Assembly (NCBI GenBank): GCA_004123355.1
Contig: SCHM01000008.1
Location: forward strand, 739,501 to 803,500
Source of the DNA: Amphirosellinia nigrospora
Lineage: Eukaryota > Ascomycota > Sordariomycetes > Xylariales > Xylariaceae
DNA length: 64,000 nt
Direction: 5' to 3'
Shown in pieces: positions 36,880 to 50,643 of the stretch. The notes beneath the pieces are model-generated. The model made no database searches. It saw only the letters and a list, made by a program, of their open reading frames with translations, and had not been told where the DNA came from. Numbering within the stretch: position 1 is the stretch's first letter; the number at the start of each line of letters is the position of its first letter. Made by a program: the position numbers and the translations under genes.

Positions 36880-38820
36880 GAGGATTTTTTATAGCGGGCG
36901 ATTTTAACGTTACTTATTATAGCTAAGCTCCGGAAATTCGTAACTATTATAACTATACGCTTAGGGATAAAATTTTTAATTTATAACTAATAATAAACTA
37001 GTTTAATATATAATTAATATATTTATTTATAAGCTCGGCTTGGTTTTTAATCTAGTTATATATAGTTTTTTAAAAATTGTTATTTAAGTTAACGATAAAC
37101 TATATATTAGCTTAGATATTATATTATTTGTTTAGTAATTTTTTTTTAGACTTTTAGCCCCGGTTTTAGCTTTTTTTTTTATAAAATTTTCGAAAAAAAT
37201 ATAAGCTTTTAAACCGCTTTAATAAAATAGCAAGCTAAAACCTTTAAAACTTTAGTTAAAGTTAATAATGTTTAAACTATCGAAAAACTATATAATAATA
37301 TTTATAAAATTTTTAATAAAGCTTATAAAATAGCTTTTACTTTTATAGCTATAGCTATAAAAATATACTATAGTAAAAACTAAAATTTTAGCCTATTATT
37401 ACCGTTTTTTAAAAAATCGGCTCGATAAATAAAATATTAAAAACTAATAAAAAAGCTTAATATATAATTTATTAGCTAAATAAAACTATTAAACTTTTAT
37501 AGTTAAAAATATTAATATTATTTTTAAGCTTTTTATTATTATTAAATAATAAAAGCTATTAAATACACTAAAAGCCTTTCTTTTTTTGCTATAATAACAA
37601 GGTTTATATTACTTTTTCCGAAAAGTCTAGCCTTTTTATTACTTAAATCTTTTTTATTTAGGCAGCAAGCGATAATATCCTAGACTTTTTCAACCGCTTT
37701 AAACTAAGCTAATATTGCTAGCGCTTTAATATCGAGCACTTAGTATCAAAAAAAAAAGCTTAAATATTTACGTTAGGGTTAAATCTATTGCCTTAAATAT
37801 CGATAAACTAAGCATCTTTTTACTATAACTAGCCTAGCTTTTATAAGCTTAGCTATAATTCGTTTTATAAAGCTTACTTTTATTTAAGCTATTATTTAAA
37901 CTATTTTATAAAACAAAAATCGTTTTTTTTTTAAACTAAATAAGCTTAACTATATAATTAAAGCTTAACGCTTTATATTTTTTTTTATTTAAATAAAAAG
38001 CTTAAACAATTTTTAGTTAAACAAATAATAATTATTTTATTTTTAATAATATTATTTTAAAATAATTTAAAGCTTTTTTAACCGGTTAGCTTTTAACTTT
38101 GTTTTTATTTTAGTATATTATATCGAAAAAAATATTTTACTAAAAAAAAAATTTTTTTTTTTTTTACTTTTAATATCGCTAGTACTTTTAATATAATTTT
38201 TAAAAACTACTTTATAGCTAAAATTTCGAATAAAAATAAAACCTACATATTATTCGCTAAATATAGTTTTTTATAATAAAACGGACCGTAATAATTTATT
38301 TAAAGTTAAAAAAATTATTATTTTAATATTTAAAGTATAAACTTTTATAAAAATTTTTTATTTTTTTATTTTGTTTATATATTTTATTTTGCTTTTTTTT
38401 ATATAAAAATCTTAAAAAATATTTTTAATATATAAATAATATAGCTTTAATAAATATAGCTATAATTTACGAATTAACGCTATTATTTTTATTTTATACG
38501 CTTTTAAAATTATTTAATAAAATTAAAACAATATATTATATTTAAACTTAATAAATACGAATATTATATTTTAATAATAATAATATAGCTTTTAAAAACT
38601 TAATAGTTATTTTAAATATAGCTATTAATTTTTTAAAAAACTTATATATTAGCTAGGAAATATTAAATAAACGTTTTTATTTTAAATATATATAATATAT
38701 AAACGGGCAAAATATCCCGAGTTAGCGTTTTTTTCCGCTCTTTTAATAATATTAAAAAAAATATACCGATTTATATCTTTTTCGCGGCCGCCCGCTATAA
38801 TAGTTTTTATTACTATTTAT
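36880..38820 (+). mobile_element. Non-LTR (LINE) retrotransposon relic
   Basis: At 36,885-36,941 the plus strand reads FFIAGDFNVTYYS, then a RIP stop where Trp is expected, then APEIRN. This is the GDFN-x-H-x-x-W motif of the endonuclease of non-LTR elements (GDFN codons 36,897-36,908), typical of fungal Tad/I-type LINEs. A reverse transcriptase should follow. The region to 38,800 has a consistent open-like frame with Gln stops, but I could not find the Tyr-Ala-Asp-Asp box, so the RT call is inference. The boundaries are not defined, and the downstream part merges with element E2. Confidence 0.5.
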
Positions 38821-41082
38821 AGCAGCTTAATATAATACTTAAGCATTTAAAGCTATTTTTTTAAAAATAATAGCAAACTTTATTTTATTAATAGCTAAAA
38901 TATATAATACTTTAAGTATTATTACTAAAACAGTTGTTTTTATTTAACGTACTATTTTTTACGTTATAGCTATCCGTAAAATAAACTTTTTTAAAGCAAA
39001 CATTTATTAAAATCGTATAATTTAATTATTTTTAGCTTATAGCTATATAAATTACTAATATTTTTAGCAAACGTTTTTTTATTTAATAAAAATTACTTTT
39101 TTATTTTAAAACTTTATAAACTATTTTTATACGCTTTTTTTTTTTTTAACGGACGTTACTTTTCGATAAAAAGCTAAAATTTAAAAAATATATAGTTTAA
39201 ATTAAATTTATTTTTTATAAATAAAAACAAAATAACTTTATTTTATTTGTTTTTTAATAGTTTTAAAAACGTTTTTATTTTTTAAAGCTTTATAATATAT
39301 ATAAATAAAGTTATTTTATACTAAAATAATAAATAGCTTTATAAAAATAAAATTTTTAACGCTAAATATTTTAGCGTTTTAAAAATATTTTAATAGTTTT
39401 ATAATAAATATTTTTAGCTTATTTTTTCGTTTATATATATATGTTTTAATAATATTTCGGTTTTTATTTTTTATTTAATAAAACTTTATATAGTTTTAAT
39501 TATTATTTTATAAAATTTAAAAAGCTTGCTGCTATATTTTTTAAGCAAGTATATATTTTTAGTTTTTTAGCTATAAAAGTATTTTAGGCAATAAGCTAGC
39601 CGATTAAATAGCCGGTTAATTATTTTTTTAATTTTTGTTTTAAAGCTATTTTTTAAAAAATAACCGACTTAAATATATTTATATTAAATAATAAAATAAA
39701 AAAAGTTAAATAAATAAAAATATATAATAATATTTTATAAGCTAGATTTATATATTAATTAAATATTAATTAGCTTTATAAGCTTAAAAATTTTAAAAAA
39801 TACTATTTTTTAAAAAAATATTAATTAATTTTATAGCAAAAAAAATAAATATAAAAATTTCGCCGGATATTATAAAAAGCTACTTAAAAAAACGAATCGA
39901 GTTTTATAGCTACAAAAAAAAAAAAAACTAAAGTTATATTTTTAAATGCCCGGACTAAAATAACGCATATTTTTTTAGCTTTTTATAACTATAAAAAAAA
40001 AATATAAAAAGCTTTTAAATATAAACGCTATAAAAAAGCATAAATTTTTTAACGTAATTTATAATATTAAATATATAGTTTTTAAATATTTTAAGCTATA
40101 TTTTTTATAAATAGTACTAGGGCAAAGCTTGCTAGCTTTACTTTATTTATTATTTATTTTTTTTATTAAGCAAATATAAGTAGCTGCTATTTATTTAAAC
40201 ATAAATTAAAAACGGTTACGTAAAAACAGCTATAAAGCTAGCGCCTAAAAACTTCGCGGCTATAGTTGAACTTTTAGTAGTTCGTTATAGTTAGCTTAAA
40301 ATAAACGTTAATAAACTTTTTTTTTTTTTTTTTTTTTTTGGAAAAAACTTCGTAAAGTTAGTAGTATTTATAAATTATTAAACCGACTACTTAAGTAGTT
40401 TTAGATATACGTTATACTTTTTAAAAATGCTTATTAATTAATAAAGTATTAATAGTTATATAAAAAAACCCGGCAAAAGAATAATTATAAAAAAATAAAG
40501 CTAATATTAATATATTATAAAAAAAATCAAAATAACAGCTTAATTACCTTTAATAACGCTAATTACAATCATAAAACTAAAAACTAATTATAAAGTGCAT
40601 ACTTTACTAAAAAAATCATCGTAAAACTTAAAAAGATTCGTTAACCTATATACCAAGCTAACTAGCAAGGCAAAAAGGATAATAAAAGCTATAGCGTCCT
40701 TACTTATATACGCGAAAACTTAATATACGTAATTTTAATAACTTTATAACTACTTAATCCAATAACTATAAGAGCTACCGTTTTTCTCACTGCTTAAAAC
40801 AAAAAAAGAAATTACATTAAACATTAAAAAACTATATTTTATATTTAATAGTAATATTAATAAAAATAAACAATAAAGTTTGAAAATATTTAATTAATAA
40901 AACAAATAACTTAATTATAATTAATATAACTAATTAATATAAAAACTATAAAAAACTATGAATATAAAAACTATAAAAATCTTTTATTTTTAAAAATTCG
41001 TAACTTATAATATAAATCTTCGGTTAATTAATTAATAAAAACAAATAAATTATTTAAACTTATAATATCTTTTTAAACAAAA

Positions 41083-41225
41083 ACTAAAATAATATTAAGT
41101 TAAAAAATCACTACAAATATTATATAAAAGCATAAATATTTATTATATATATAAATAAGTTATTTTACTCACTTTATTATAGTTAAATAGCTAAATAGTA
41201 CGTTCGTATACCTTTTATTTTAACA
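41083..41225 (+). mobile_element. Family-B LTR within E2
   Basis: ACTAAAATAATATTAAGTTA at the left and CTTTTATTTTAACA at the right match the 150-bp LTR at 14,000. No target-site duplication is seen. The right end leads directly into GTTGGAAACCCG, which is conserved (RIPped) in the inverted E2 copy at about 60,664. This copy may therefore be the end of a longer element rather than a solo insertion. Confidence 0.6.
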
Positions 41226-41585
41226 GTTGGAAACCCGTTATAACCGCGGGGCTTTTTTTATCCAGTTATTATATGCTCGAAGGTCGGGCTACCTTAAAAA
41301 GAGGTTAGTGGTATTAAGCGCTATGGCTATAGTGGACTTAGTGGGCGCGGGCAAACTTACCCTAAAGGACTTACCTTAAAGGACCTACCCTATAAAGATA
41401 TTAGTAGGGTTAAGCGCTATAGCTATAATAGACTTAGTAAGCGTGGACAAACTTACCCGGAGGACTTACCTTAAAAGACCTACCTTAAAAGACTTACCCT
41501 AGAAGACTTACCCTAAAAGACTTACCTTAGAGGACCTACCCTCGGTTAGCACCACTATTTAACATCCCAAACTACAACCCAAATA
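41226..41585. repeat. Partly RIP-spared patch with a 14-15-bp minisatellite
   Basis: This patch is visibly richer in G and C than its surroundings (for example ACCCGTTATAACCGCGGGGC at about 41,232). It carries repeats of GACTTACCCTAAAA / GACCTACCTTAAAG type, about ten units, in two blocks split by a direct repeat (TTAAGCGCTATGGCTATAGT and TTAAGCGCTATAGCTATAAT). The inverted copy (about 60,300-60,600) is strongly RIPped to GGTAAGTTTTTTAA units, so the two copies differ in mutation load. Confidence 0.7.
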
Positions 41586-42249
41586 ACTCCGCGAAAAAAA
41601 AGCTAAAATATATTTTAGTACTATTTAATAGCTACTTAAAAAGCGCATTAAACAAGCCCGAGTATACTAATATACAACAAATATTCGTTAAAAAAACTAG
41701 GTTATAAGATTAACTTTTTTATATAAAGCTAAAACCCCCTTAAAAATACTAAACTTTGTAAAAAAACCCTTTATATAAATTTTAGTATTAAATAGTTTTT
41801 AAAGGTTAATAGGTTTTAATAGTAGCTTAATATATAAATAAGGTAGCTTAATGAATATGTTATTTATATAAAAAAATAAAATAGAAATTTTTTTTAAATT
41901 AAATTTTTAATTTTTTTAAAACTTACGAAAATATAGGTTTTATAAGTTATATTAATTTATTTATTATATAAATTTTTTTCGGAAATAGTTTAGCTAAATA
42001 AAAAACTTTTACCTTATGTTTTAAAGCTAAATAAAGTTAATAAATATATAAAAAAACTAACCGTTTAAACTAAATAAATCTAATAATAAAGCTGCCCTAA
42101 TAAGTTTTAAAATATATTAAAGCTATTTTAAATAGTTTTTTTAGTTTAACTTATTAAACTTTATATTATTATAAAGTTTATATACGTTAACTTTTATTAT
42201 TTTTTATTACTATTTCTATTAAATCCGTTTAATTAAATTATACGCTATA

Positions 42250-42650
42250 TATTATAGCTTACTAGTAATTATTACTAATATTAAATTATACGCTACTAAG
42301 CTTATAAGCTTAATTATACTTTATAAACTTACTTTTATATAGCTTATTATAATAAATATTTTTATACTATACGTATTAGCCCGTTAATAGTTATTGCTAG
42401 CTTTAAGTTATATGTTACCGGCTTATAAGCTTAATTATACTTTATAAACTTATTTTTATATAGCTTGTTATAATAATATATCTTTATATACTACGTGTTA
42501 TAGCCCGCTAATAGTTTTTGCTAGCTTTAGGTTATACGTTATAAGGTTTATAGGCTTAACTATACTTTTTTTAATATATACTAGTGCTCGCTAATAGTTT
42601 TTACTAGTTTTAAGTAGCGCGTTATTAAGCTTATAAGCTTAATTATATTT
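42250..42650. repeat. 121-bp tandem array in E2
   Basis: About three and a half units containing AAGCTTATAAGCTTAATTAT then ACTTTATAAACTTA and TAGCCCGCTAATAGTT. Successive copies of the AAGCTTATAAGCTTAA word lie at about 42,299 and 42,420. The inverted copy at 59,150-59,610 has four units at the same spacing. Confidence 0.75.
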
Positions 42651-42689
42651 TTGCTAAAAGTATTTTATTAATTATAAATAAAAATAAAA

Positions 42690-43215
42690 TATTATAAATA
42701 ATAAATATAGTGTTAAAACTTAAATTAAGTTAAAAATAGCTAGTATTTAGTTTATAGTAAGTATTATATACCGTTTTAGCTAAGATAAAAAGGCTGCCGT
42801 TTTTTTTTTTAAGCTGCTTTAAAGGCTAGTAAGCTATTAAAAACTAGTAAACTTTCTAGAAATATTATCCGGCTTTTACTTTAATATAGTTAAAGCTATT
42901 TAAGCTATTATAGCTTTTTATTTTATAGTTAAATATTAATATATTATTAATTATATATTATATAAAAAATTCGAAAGTATAAATATTTTATAGTAAAAAG
43001 TAATACTTAATAATTTATTAAATATTAATTAATATAATAATATTTGTTAAAAATATTTTTATTAATTACGGATAAAATAATATATTATAAGTAATAAATA
43101 TAATATTAAAACTTAATTTAGGTTTAAAAAACGGCTAATATTCGGCTTATATAGCGGGTGTCCTACTATTATAGCCGGGGTAAAAAAGCTACTGTTTTTT
43201 TTTCCTAAGCTATAT
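42690..43215. repeat. Direct repeat about 390 bp apart
   Basis: AATAAATATAGTGTTAAAAC (about 42,700) and AATAAATATAATATTAAAAC (about 43,090) each lead into about 120 bp of similar sequence ending in a T run (about 42,798 and 43,195). The second copy is less mutated (GCGGGTGTCCTACTATTATA then GCCGGGG). The space between looks unrelated. These could be the two ends of a small element or a duplicated promoter-like module. Confidence 0.5.
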
Positions 43216-43530
43216 TTCTAAATATAATCTAGGTTTTTATAAACGCCTCGTTATAGTATTTAAGTTTTTTATTCTTTAAATTTATAATTACTTATTAGTT
43301 TTGCCTATTTTTTATAGGCGAATTTCAGCGCATTTATTATTAGTTTAGCTTAGCAAATAATGTTCCCTTTTAGCCGCGCTTTAGGGCTAATTTTTTATAA
43401 CTATTATTTAAAAAAAGTTGTTTGCTTTAAAGCAAACAATTAGTTAATAAGTATTAGTATTATTATAAATAAAAAAAAGATTAAAATATAAAATACTAAA
43501 AACTTTTTTTTATTAGTTTTAAACTGCTTA

Positions 43531-43726
43531 TATTAGATTACGTACTAACTAATGATTTATTTAATATTATTAAATAGATCACCTGGTTATTACTTATATA
43601 TATAGTAATGCGCTAGGGCTTAATTATGCTAGTGTTTTTGTTAAATACCTTGTATTAAAAATGCTTTAATTAAGCTTAGTAGCGATAAATAGATAAATTA
43701 ATATATATATATTACTAAATTTAATA
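43531..43726 (+). mobile_element. 5' LTR of the family-A element
   Basis: A 196-bp repeat sharing the core TAATGCGCTAGGGCTTAATT, CTTGTATTAAAAATG and TTAATTAAGCTTAG with the 3' LTR. The body begins directly after AAATTTAATA; no clear tRNA primer-binding site survives RIP. Confidence 0.8.
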
Positions 43727-46700
43727 ATTAAAAGTTTTATTATAATCTTTATATTTTATTGAAAACAAAGCTATAAAACGTACTAAAAAATTACTACTAT
43801 TATATTAACTATTATAACTTTTAATTCGCCAAAAAACTTTTTACTATAAAAATAAGATTTATAGCGTTATAATTTTAAAAAATCTTTAAAAATACTTATA
43901 ACCAAAAAAAACGCGATTTTTTAGCTTATAAAACCAAGCGTACTAAATATATTTAATTTTTTATATTTACGAAATCGATCTAGCGATTATTATACCGATA
44001 AATCTAACAATAAACGGACGAACTTTATATATAATATTTAATAACGCTATAATATTACTTTAAAATAATATAATATTACCGAAGTAAAATTACTAAATTT
44101 TTAAATAAATATAAAAAACAGTAAATTTAAACTATAAGTTAACTTATATAAAAGCTTATTAAACTTTTAATTAATAGTATAATAATTTAAAAAAACTTAG
44201 CGAAATAACAAGCCAAGTTTTTAAATATAAATATTATAGTAAATATAAAGCGTTTATTAGTTTTATAGTAAAAAAACCTATTAAAACCTTATTAAATAAA
44301 CTAATAAATAATTAAATAAAGTTATTAAAACAAATATTAAAAAATCAAATATTATTAAATCGTTTAAGTTATAATTAACCTAAAAAAAGCTTTATATAAT
44401 ATTAATCTATTTTAAGCTATATTATTAAAAAAAACTTATAATAATAAAATTTTAAACAATATTTTAAATTATTAAATAAGCTATTAAGCTTTAATATAAA
44501 GTTTTTATCTAAAATAATATAAATATTTATAAAATCGTTAAAAAAAAAGCTTTTATTATTTATAAAACTAATAAATAAAAAAAATATAAAATTATTTAGT
44601 TTATTTTAATAAAAATTAACTTAAGCAAATTTATTAAAACGAAAAATATATTTTTAAATAGCTTAAAACTAACTAAATAGTAATATAATAATTTTAAAAA
44701 AAACTCCCTAAATATTTTATAAATGCCTTAAAATAAATACGCGAACTAAAACTAAAAAAAAAACTTTAATATAACGAACTATATAGTTTATTATAAAAAT
44801 ACTTAATTATAAACTATTAGTTTATTTTTCTAAAGCTTTATTTTAAAAATTTTAAAACTAGTATTTATTTTAAATATATTATTTATATAAATAACTATTA
44901 AAAATAGCGTTAAAAAAACAATAAACATATTAAAAACTAGCAGAAAAAAAACGCGTTAAATTTAATAATTAACCTACAAGTTAATATAAAAATTAATTTA
45001 ATATATAGCCGTTAATAATATATATTATAAGCTTTTTTATAATTAATAAAAGTTTATTAAGTATATATATTATATAATTACGCTATAATAAACTTTAAGT
45101 TTAATATATATATTTTAATTAAATAAGTTTTTTAAACTTTAAAAATATTAACTTAAAAAATATAGTACTAGCTAATAATAGCGCGATTAAAATATATAGC
45201 TATAAAAAAATCAATATTAAAATATAAAAACTAAAAAAACTTATAGTTTATAAGCTTTATAATATAGTTTTTATTTTAATATAATTATTTTATTTTATTA
45301 TAAGTTTTTAATTAAAAATATTTACTAAAAAAATAAATTTAATTTAAATTTTTAAAATATAATAAAAAAGCTTTTATGCTTATTAATTAAATATATAATA
45401 ATTTATTATAAAGCACTTCTTAGTACGCTAATAAAATATATTTTTTATACCAAAAAACTTTTTAAACTTTTATATAAAACGTTTTAGTTATAAGCTAATA
45501 TATATAATAATATTAATACTTAAAATATATAAGTTTTAAACTATTAAAATAATTATTAATATATACTAAAAAAATAATAATTATTTTTTAAAAAAATAAT
45601 AAAATTAAAACTATAAAATATATTAACTATAGTTTTAAAAAGCTTACTAAAAAATAATATAAAAAGCTTAATCTAAAGTTTTTAAAGCTAATACCGGCTA
45701 ATAATCGATTTTTATAAATTTAACAACTTTAATATAAAAAATAATCGCTTATAAAAAATAATATTAATTATTAATAAATATTTAAAATATATATAAAATT
45801 ATTATATAATAATAAGCGTATAATACTATATAAATAGCTTTTAAAAACTATATATACTATATTTAGCTTTATTATAAAAATAATATAACTATAATAAAAT
45901 ATAATAATAACTAATAAATATTATAAATAAAACTATTTAATAATAAAACTTATATAAAATATTTATAATATTAAATTTGCGATTTTTTATTATATATTTA
46001 AAATTTTAATAAAAAACAAAATAAGTTAAAGCTACTATTAAATAATAAACGAGCTTAATAAAAAATAAATATAAACTTTTATTTTTTTATAGCTTAAAAT
46101 AGTTCGTACTATAATATATTTATATAACCGAACTTTTTACTATTAATAATTAAAAAACTTTTTATAAAAAGTTTATTTATATTTTAATAATTTATAAAAC
46201 TATAAGTTTAAATAAACCCCGAATATTTTATATTTAATAGTATTAAATATATAGCTTTTGCTATAATTATAATAAAACGTAAAAAAAAAAAGCATAAAAA
46301 GCTTAATTTTAAAGCTTAATAAAATATTTAATAAAATATTAGTTTTTTAATATTTATTAAATTTAATTATTATATAAAAAAAATAATCGTTATAAATATT
46401 ATTTTTAATAAAATTTTTTAATAGTAATAAAAATAATTTAAAAATAATTTTTTAAAAATAAACCGGAAAATTATAAAAAACTTATTAACTAGATTAATTA
46501 TTAAAATATAGCTAAAATAACAATAATATTTTTATAAAAAAAATAATAAACTAAAAATTTATTACTAAAAAACTTATTAAATTATTAAATTAAACTAAAC
46601 AAAAGCTAATTTAAGCAATAATAATTTATAAAAATAACTCAAAAAATTATACGCTAAAAAATTACCCGTATATTAATTTAAAATTTTTTTAATATATTTA

Positions 46701-49099
46701 TATATTAAAATTACTAAAAGCTATATTATTTAGTTTAGCTATAATATAATTAAAACTTATTAATTTAAATATAAATTATAATTAACTAGCTATTTATATT
46801 AAAATTAAAATAAACTATATTTTTAAATTAATTTATTAAACTATAAGCTATATATTTTAATAATTTAATTATATAAGTTATTTATTATAAAAAAATAACT
46901 ATTAAAATATAAAAGCTAAACTAAAAAGCTTTTAAATATTATAATATTTAAATTTAAATATTAAATATAAAAAAAAAATATTAACTATAAAAAATATTTA
47001 TAAAAGCTTATAATTTATTATTTATTTAATTATAATATTAAATATTAATAAAAGCTTAAATAAAACAAAAAAAAATACTTTTATAAAAGCTTATTATTTA
47101 TTATTTACCCGATCGTAAATATTAATATTAATAAAAGCTTTAAGTAAAACAAAAAAAAAATACTTTTATAAAAGCTTATTATTTTTATTTACCCGATTAT
47201 AAATATTAAATATTAATAAAAGCTTTAAATAAAAAAAAAAATACTTTATAAAAGCTTACGAACTAAATAAAAAAAGTTTTTTAAACTAATAATAAATTAT
47301 TTAAAGCTTATTTATAAAAATATTATTTTAAAAAAAGCGTATATATTATTAAAATTTACTTTTTTTTAAAATAGTATAAAAAGCTCGATTATATTTATTA
47401 AAAAATTATTTTAAGCAAGCAAAATATATTTACTTATAAAGCTACTAAAAAATAAAAACTTAAAAAAAAATACTTAAAAATTTAACTTTAAATAAACTAG
47501 TTTCATTATATATAAATATATATATATAAATTTAATAAATATAAATATTAAATAAATATAAACTAGCTAATAATATAGAAATTAAAAACTAAGCTATAAT
47601 AAAAAAATATTTATATAAATATTTTAATAAAAAATTGTTTAAAACTTTAATAATAATTACCTAAATTTAATTCGAATTAATAAATAATAAATATATAAAT
47701 ATTTTTATTAACGCAAAACTTATTAAAAAAGTTTATATATATACTTTTTAGCTATAAAAAAGTAAACATTATAATTAAACTATTATAAATTTTTATATAC
47801 TTATAAAATTTTTTATTATAGCAAAAAAAGCTTTTAAATTATTAAACAAATTAGTTTTAAATTAATATTTTATAAACTTTACTATTTTTAAAAAATAAAA
47901 TATTTATTTTCGTATATTAAAATATATATAGTTATATATATTTTAAAAGCTTTAAATTAGTTAATATAATAATTATTATATTAAAATCTTAGTAAATTAA
48001 CTAAAAAAAATTTATAATAGTTTTAAAAAAAAAAATAATTAAAATAATAAAAATAATTATTATAATTATTTTAAGCTTTTTATATTAAAAAATCGCTAAG
48101 CTTTAAAATATAAATATTATAATATATATTACTTTATAAAACAAATAAACTATTTATATAAAAAATAGCTTTATTTTTAAATATATAATAATATTAATAA
48201 AAAATAAGTTCGATTTATATATAACTATTATTATACGCTTAAATATAATATTCGTATTTTTAAGCTATTATAGTTTAATTATAACTTTTTTTTAAACATT
48301 ATAAAGCTATAAATAAAATATTTATTATTATTATATAATATATACTATAATTAACAATAAAATAACTTTATAATAGCTAATAATATATTTTTAATAATAT
48401 TATTAATAAAAAAAGCTTTTAAGCTTATATTTAAAGCTTTTTAATAAAACTATAAACTAAAAAACTAATAAATAAAATATAGTTATAACGTTTATATAGC
48501 TAAATTAAACGCTAGCTTAAGCTATTAAAAAACTATATATATTAATAAGCTTATTATTAAGCTTAATAAACTTTATATTTATAATATATTTAAATTTAAT
48601 ATAATAATAATAAACTATAAAATTAATTATTAAAAATTAGCTTTTTATATATTAAGCTATAATATATATATTATAACTATTAGTTACGCTAAAAAGTTAA
48701 AAATAAAACTTTAATAATAATATATATTATAATAAAATAATTACTAATAGCTTTATTAAAACTTATTTATTTAATAATAAATAACGTTTTTTAATAATTA
48801 AAGTTAGCTAAGCTATTTATTAAGCTAATAATATACTAATTATTTATATTAAAAAAATAAAAACTAACTAATAAACGGAAAATAAGCTAATAAACTATTA
48901 ATTAATTATATTTTATTTTTATTTATTAAATATTAAGATTTAAATTATAATGTTTATAATATAAATAAAAAAATTAATTAATTTTATTTAAAGCTTTAAA
49001 AGCTATTATATATAATTTAAAAAAAAAAAAAAAAAACAACTGCTTAAAAAGCTGCGATTTTACTACTTAAATAGCTAGAGCTTAATTTTAACTAGCTTA

Positions 49100-49102
<3 letters not shown>

Positions 49103-49146
<44 letters not shown>
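49103..49146. repeat. Poly-T tract
   Basis: A run of 44 T followed by TTGCCGCTCCAG. It may mark the A-tail of a minus-strand retroposed insertion (about 49,147 to 49,900) inside the family-A element; the sequence to its right has more G and C than the body to its left. Confidence 0.7.
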
Positions 49147-49148
<2 letters not shown>

Positions 49149-50450
49149 CGCTCCAGAAAACTTTAATAAAATATATACTAATACGTAAAGCAGCAAACCA
49201 GCATATAAGCTCGGCAAAAAAACATATAGCAAAAATAGCAGCAATAATAATAGCGCGCTTAATTAAAATATTAATAAAGCGCGAAAAATTTGTTTAATAT
49301 TTTTAAAGCTAATTATTATTAAATAAACTATTAATTACTAAAATAAAAATTATTTATAGTTTTTATAAACGTATTTAAAAATATAATATTAATAATACGT
49401 TTTATTATTAATTGTTTTATATAGTTATTATTAAAATAATTTATAAAAACGTTTTAATATATTAAAAGTATAAAATTTTATAGCGAACTAATAAACGTTT
49501 TAGCTAAAAATAAAAAATATATAATAACTTATATTATTTTTATAACTATATAAACAATAAACCGGGCTAATAATAATAAAAAAAACAACCGTAAAATAAT
49601 AATAGCAATAATAATAAACGAACGCTTTAATAAAGCTAAAATAAAAACTAATATTATTTAGATTATTTATTTAGCCGAATTAATAAAAATACTAAAAAAG
49701 CTTAATATTAAACTAATAACCTTAAAAATAATAGTTATAATAGCAGCAGCTAAAGCTCGGCGAATAAATATACAAAAAATAATAATAGCAAAGCTTTATA
49801 AGCGCTATATACTTAGTATAACCTAGATCGGCCGGTTAAAACGAGCTAAAAGTAGCAAAAAATAATAAACAAGAAATTTTTTTGCCCGAAAATAAAAATA
49901 AAAACAAAAAATAAAAAAACTATTAAACTATTTAATAATAAATTATATAATATATAAACAATATTTATAAAAAAAATAATATAATATAAGTTTTTATTAT
50001 ATATATTAATAATTAATATATATTAATATTAAACTTAATAACTATTAACGTTATATATACTATTAAAAAATTTAAAATATATAAAAACTTATAATTATTT
50101 AATTAAACTATATATAAATTAATATTAATTTTAGCTATTTAAAAAGTATACGTATATAAATACGTGTAATTATTTATTATAAGTTTCGAAACTATAATAG
50201 TTAAAAAATAAAAAAAAAAGAAAAAAAATAGCTAATATTTATATAAATAAATTAACTATTATTATTTATATAATTTATATTTACTTAGTTATATAATAAT
50301 AACTAGCTTTATAATATTTATATTAAATATAGGTTATAAAGTATTATTATTATAGCATGTTAATAAACGATTTATTATTATATTTTATATAAATTATCGC
50401 TTATTAACTAAAACCTAAAAAAAGCAACTAAATTTGCTTTCCTTAAAAAA

Positions 50451-50643
50451 TATTAAATTATATACTAATTAATAATCTATTTATATTACTAAATAAATTA
50501 CTAGGTTGTTTACTTAATTATAGTAGTGCGCCGGGGCTTAACTAATAGCTAGTATTCCTATTAAGTACCTTGTATTAAAAACTTAATTAAGCTTGGCAAT
50601 AATAAACAAATAGATTAATACACATATATTATTAAATCTAATA
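50451..50643 (+). mobile_element. 3' LTR of the family-A element
   Basis: A 193-bp repeat with core GTAGTGCGCCGGGGCTTAAC and ACCTTGTATTAAAAACTTAA. It is less mutated than the 5' LTR, consistent with uneven RIP. The sequence to its right changes to GC-richer DNA (CTTCGGTAAGGAAAGGCCGG). Confidence 0.8.

Larger units (their letters stand above)
38820..42650 (+). mobile_element. Element E2, copy 1 (LINE 3' part plus repeat arrays)
   Basis: It is repeated in inverted orientation at about 59,100-63,040. In order it holds a coding-like relic (to about 40,300), a T tract (about 40,318-40,339), a less-mutated stretch (40,540-40,830), a family-B LTR (41,083-41,225), a GC-richer minisatellite patch (41,225-41,580) and a 121-bp tandem array (about 42,250-42,650). 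The 5' edge of the shared sequence falls inside the LINE relic, as a 5'-truncated LINE copy would, but the shared part also runs past the expected LINE tail. A segmental duplication is therefore equally possible. Confidence 0.65.
43531..50643 (+). mobile_element. Complete but RIP-inactivated LTR retrotransposon (family A, probably Ty1/copia type)
   Basis: Two direct LTRs of 196 bp (43,531-43,726) and 193 bp (50,451-50,643) bound a 6.7-kb body. LTR ends are TATTAGATTACG...AAATTTAATA and TATTAAATTATA...AAATCTAATA. A less-mutated solo copy (52,057-52,258) begins TGTTAGATT and ends AATCTAATA, showing the TG...CA-type inverted ends. The body has consistent plus-strand frames with Gln-type stops. 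The stretch around 45,800-46,450 resembles the C-terminal integrase region of copia elements, but no catalytic motif is safe. A 44-T run at 49,103-49,146 and a less-mutated piece to about 49,900 suggest a further insertion near the 3' end. No target-site duplication was found outside the LTRs. Confidence 0.75.
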
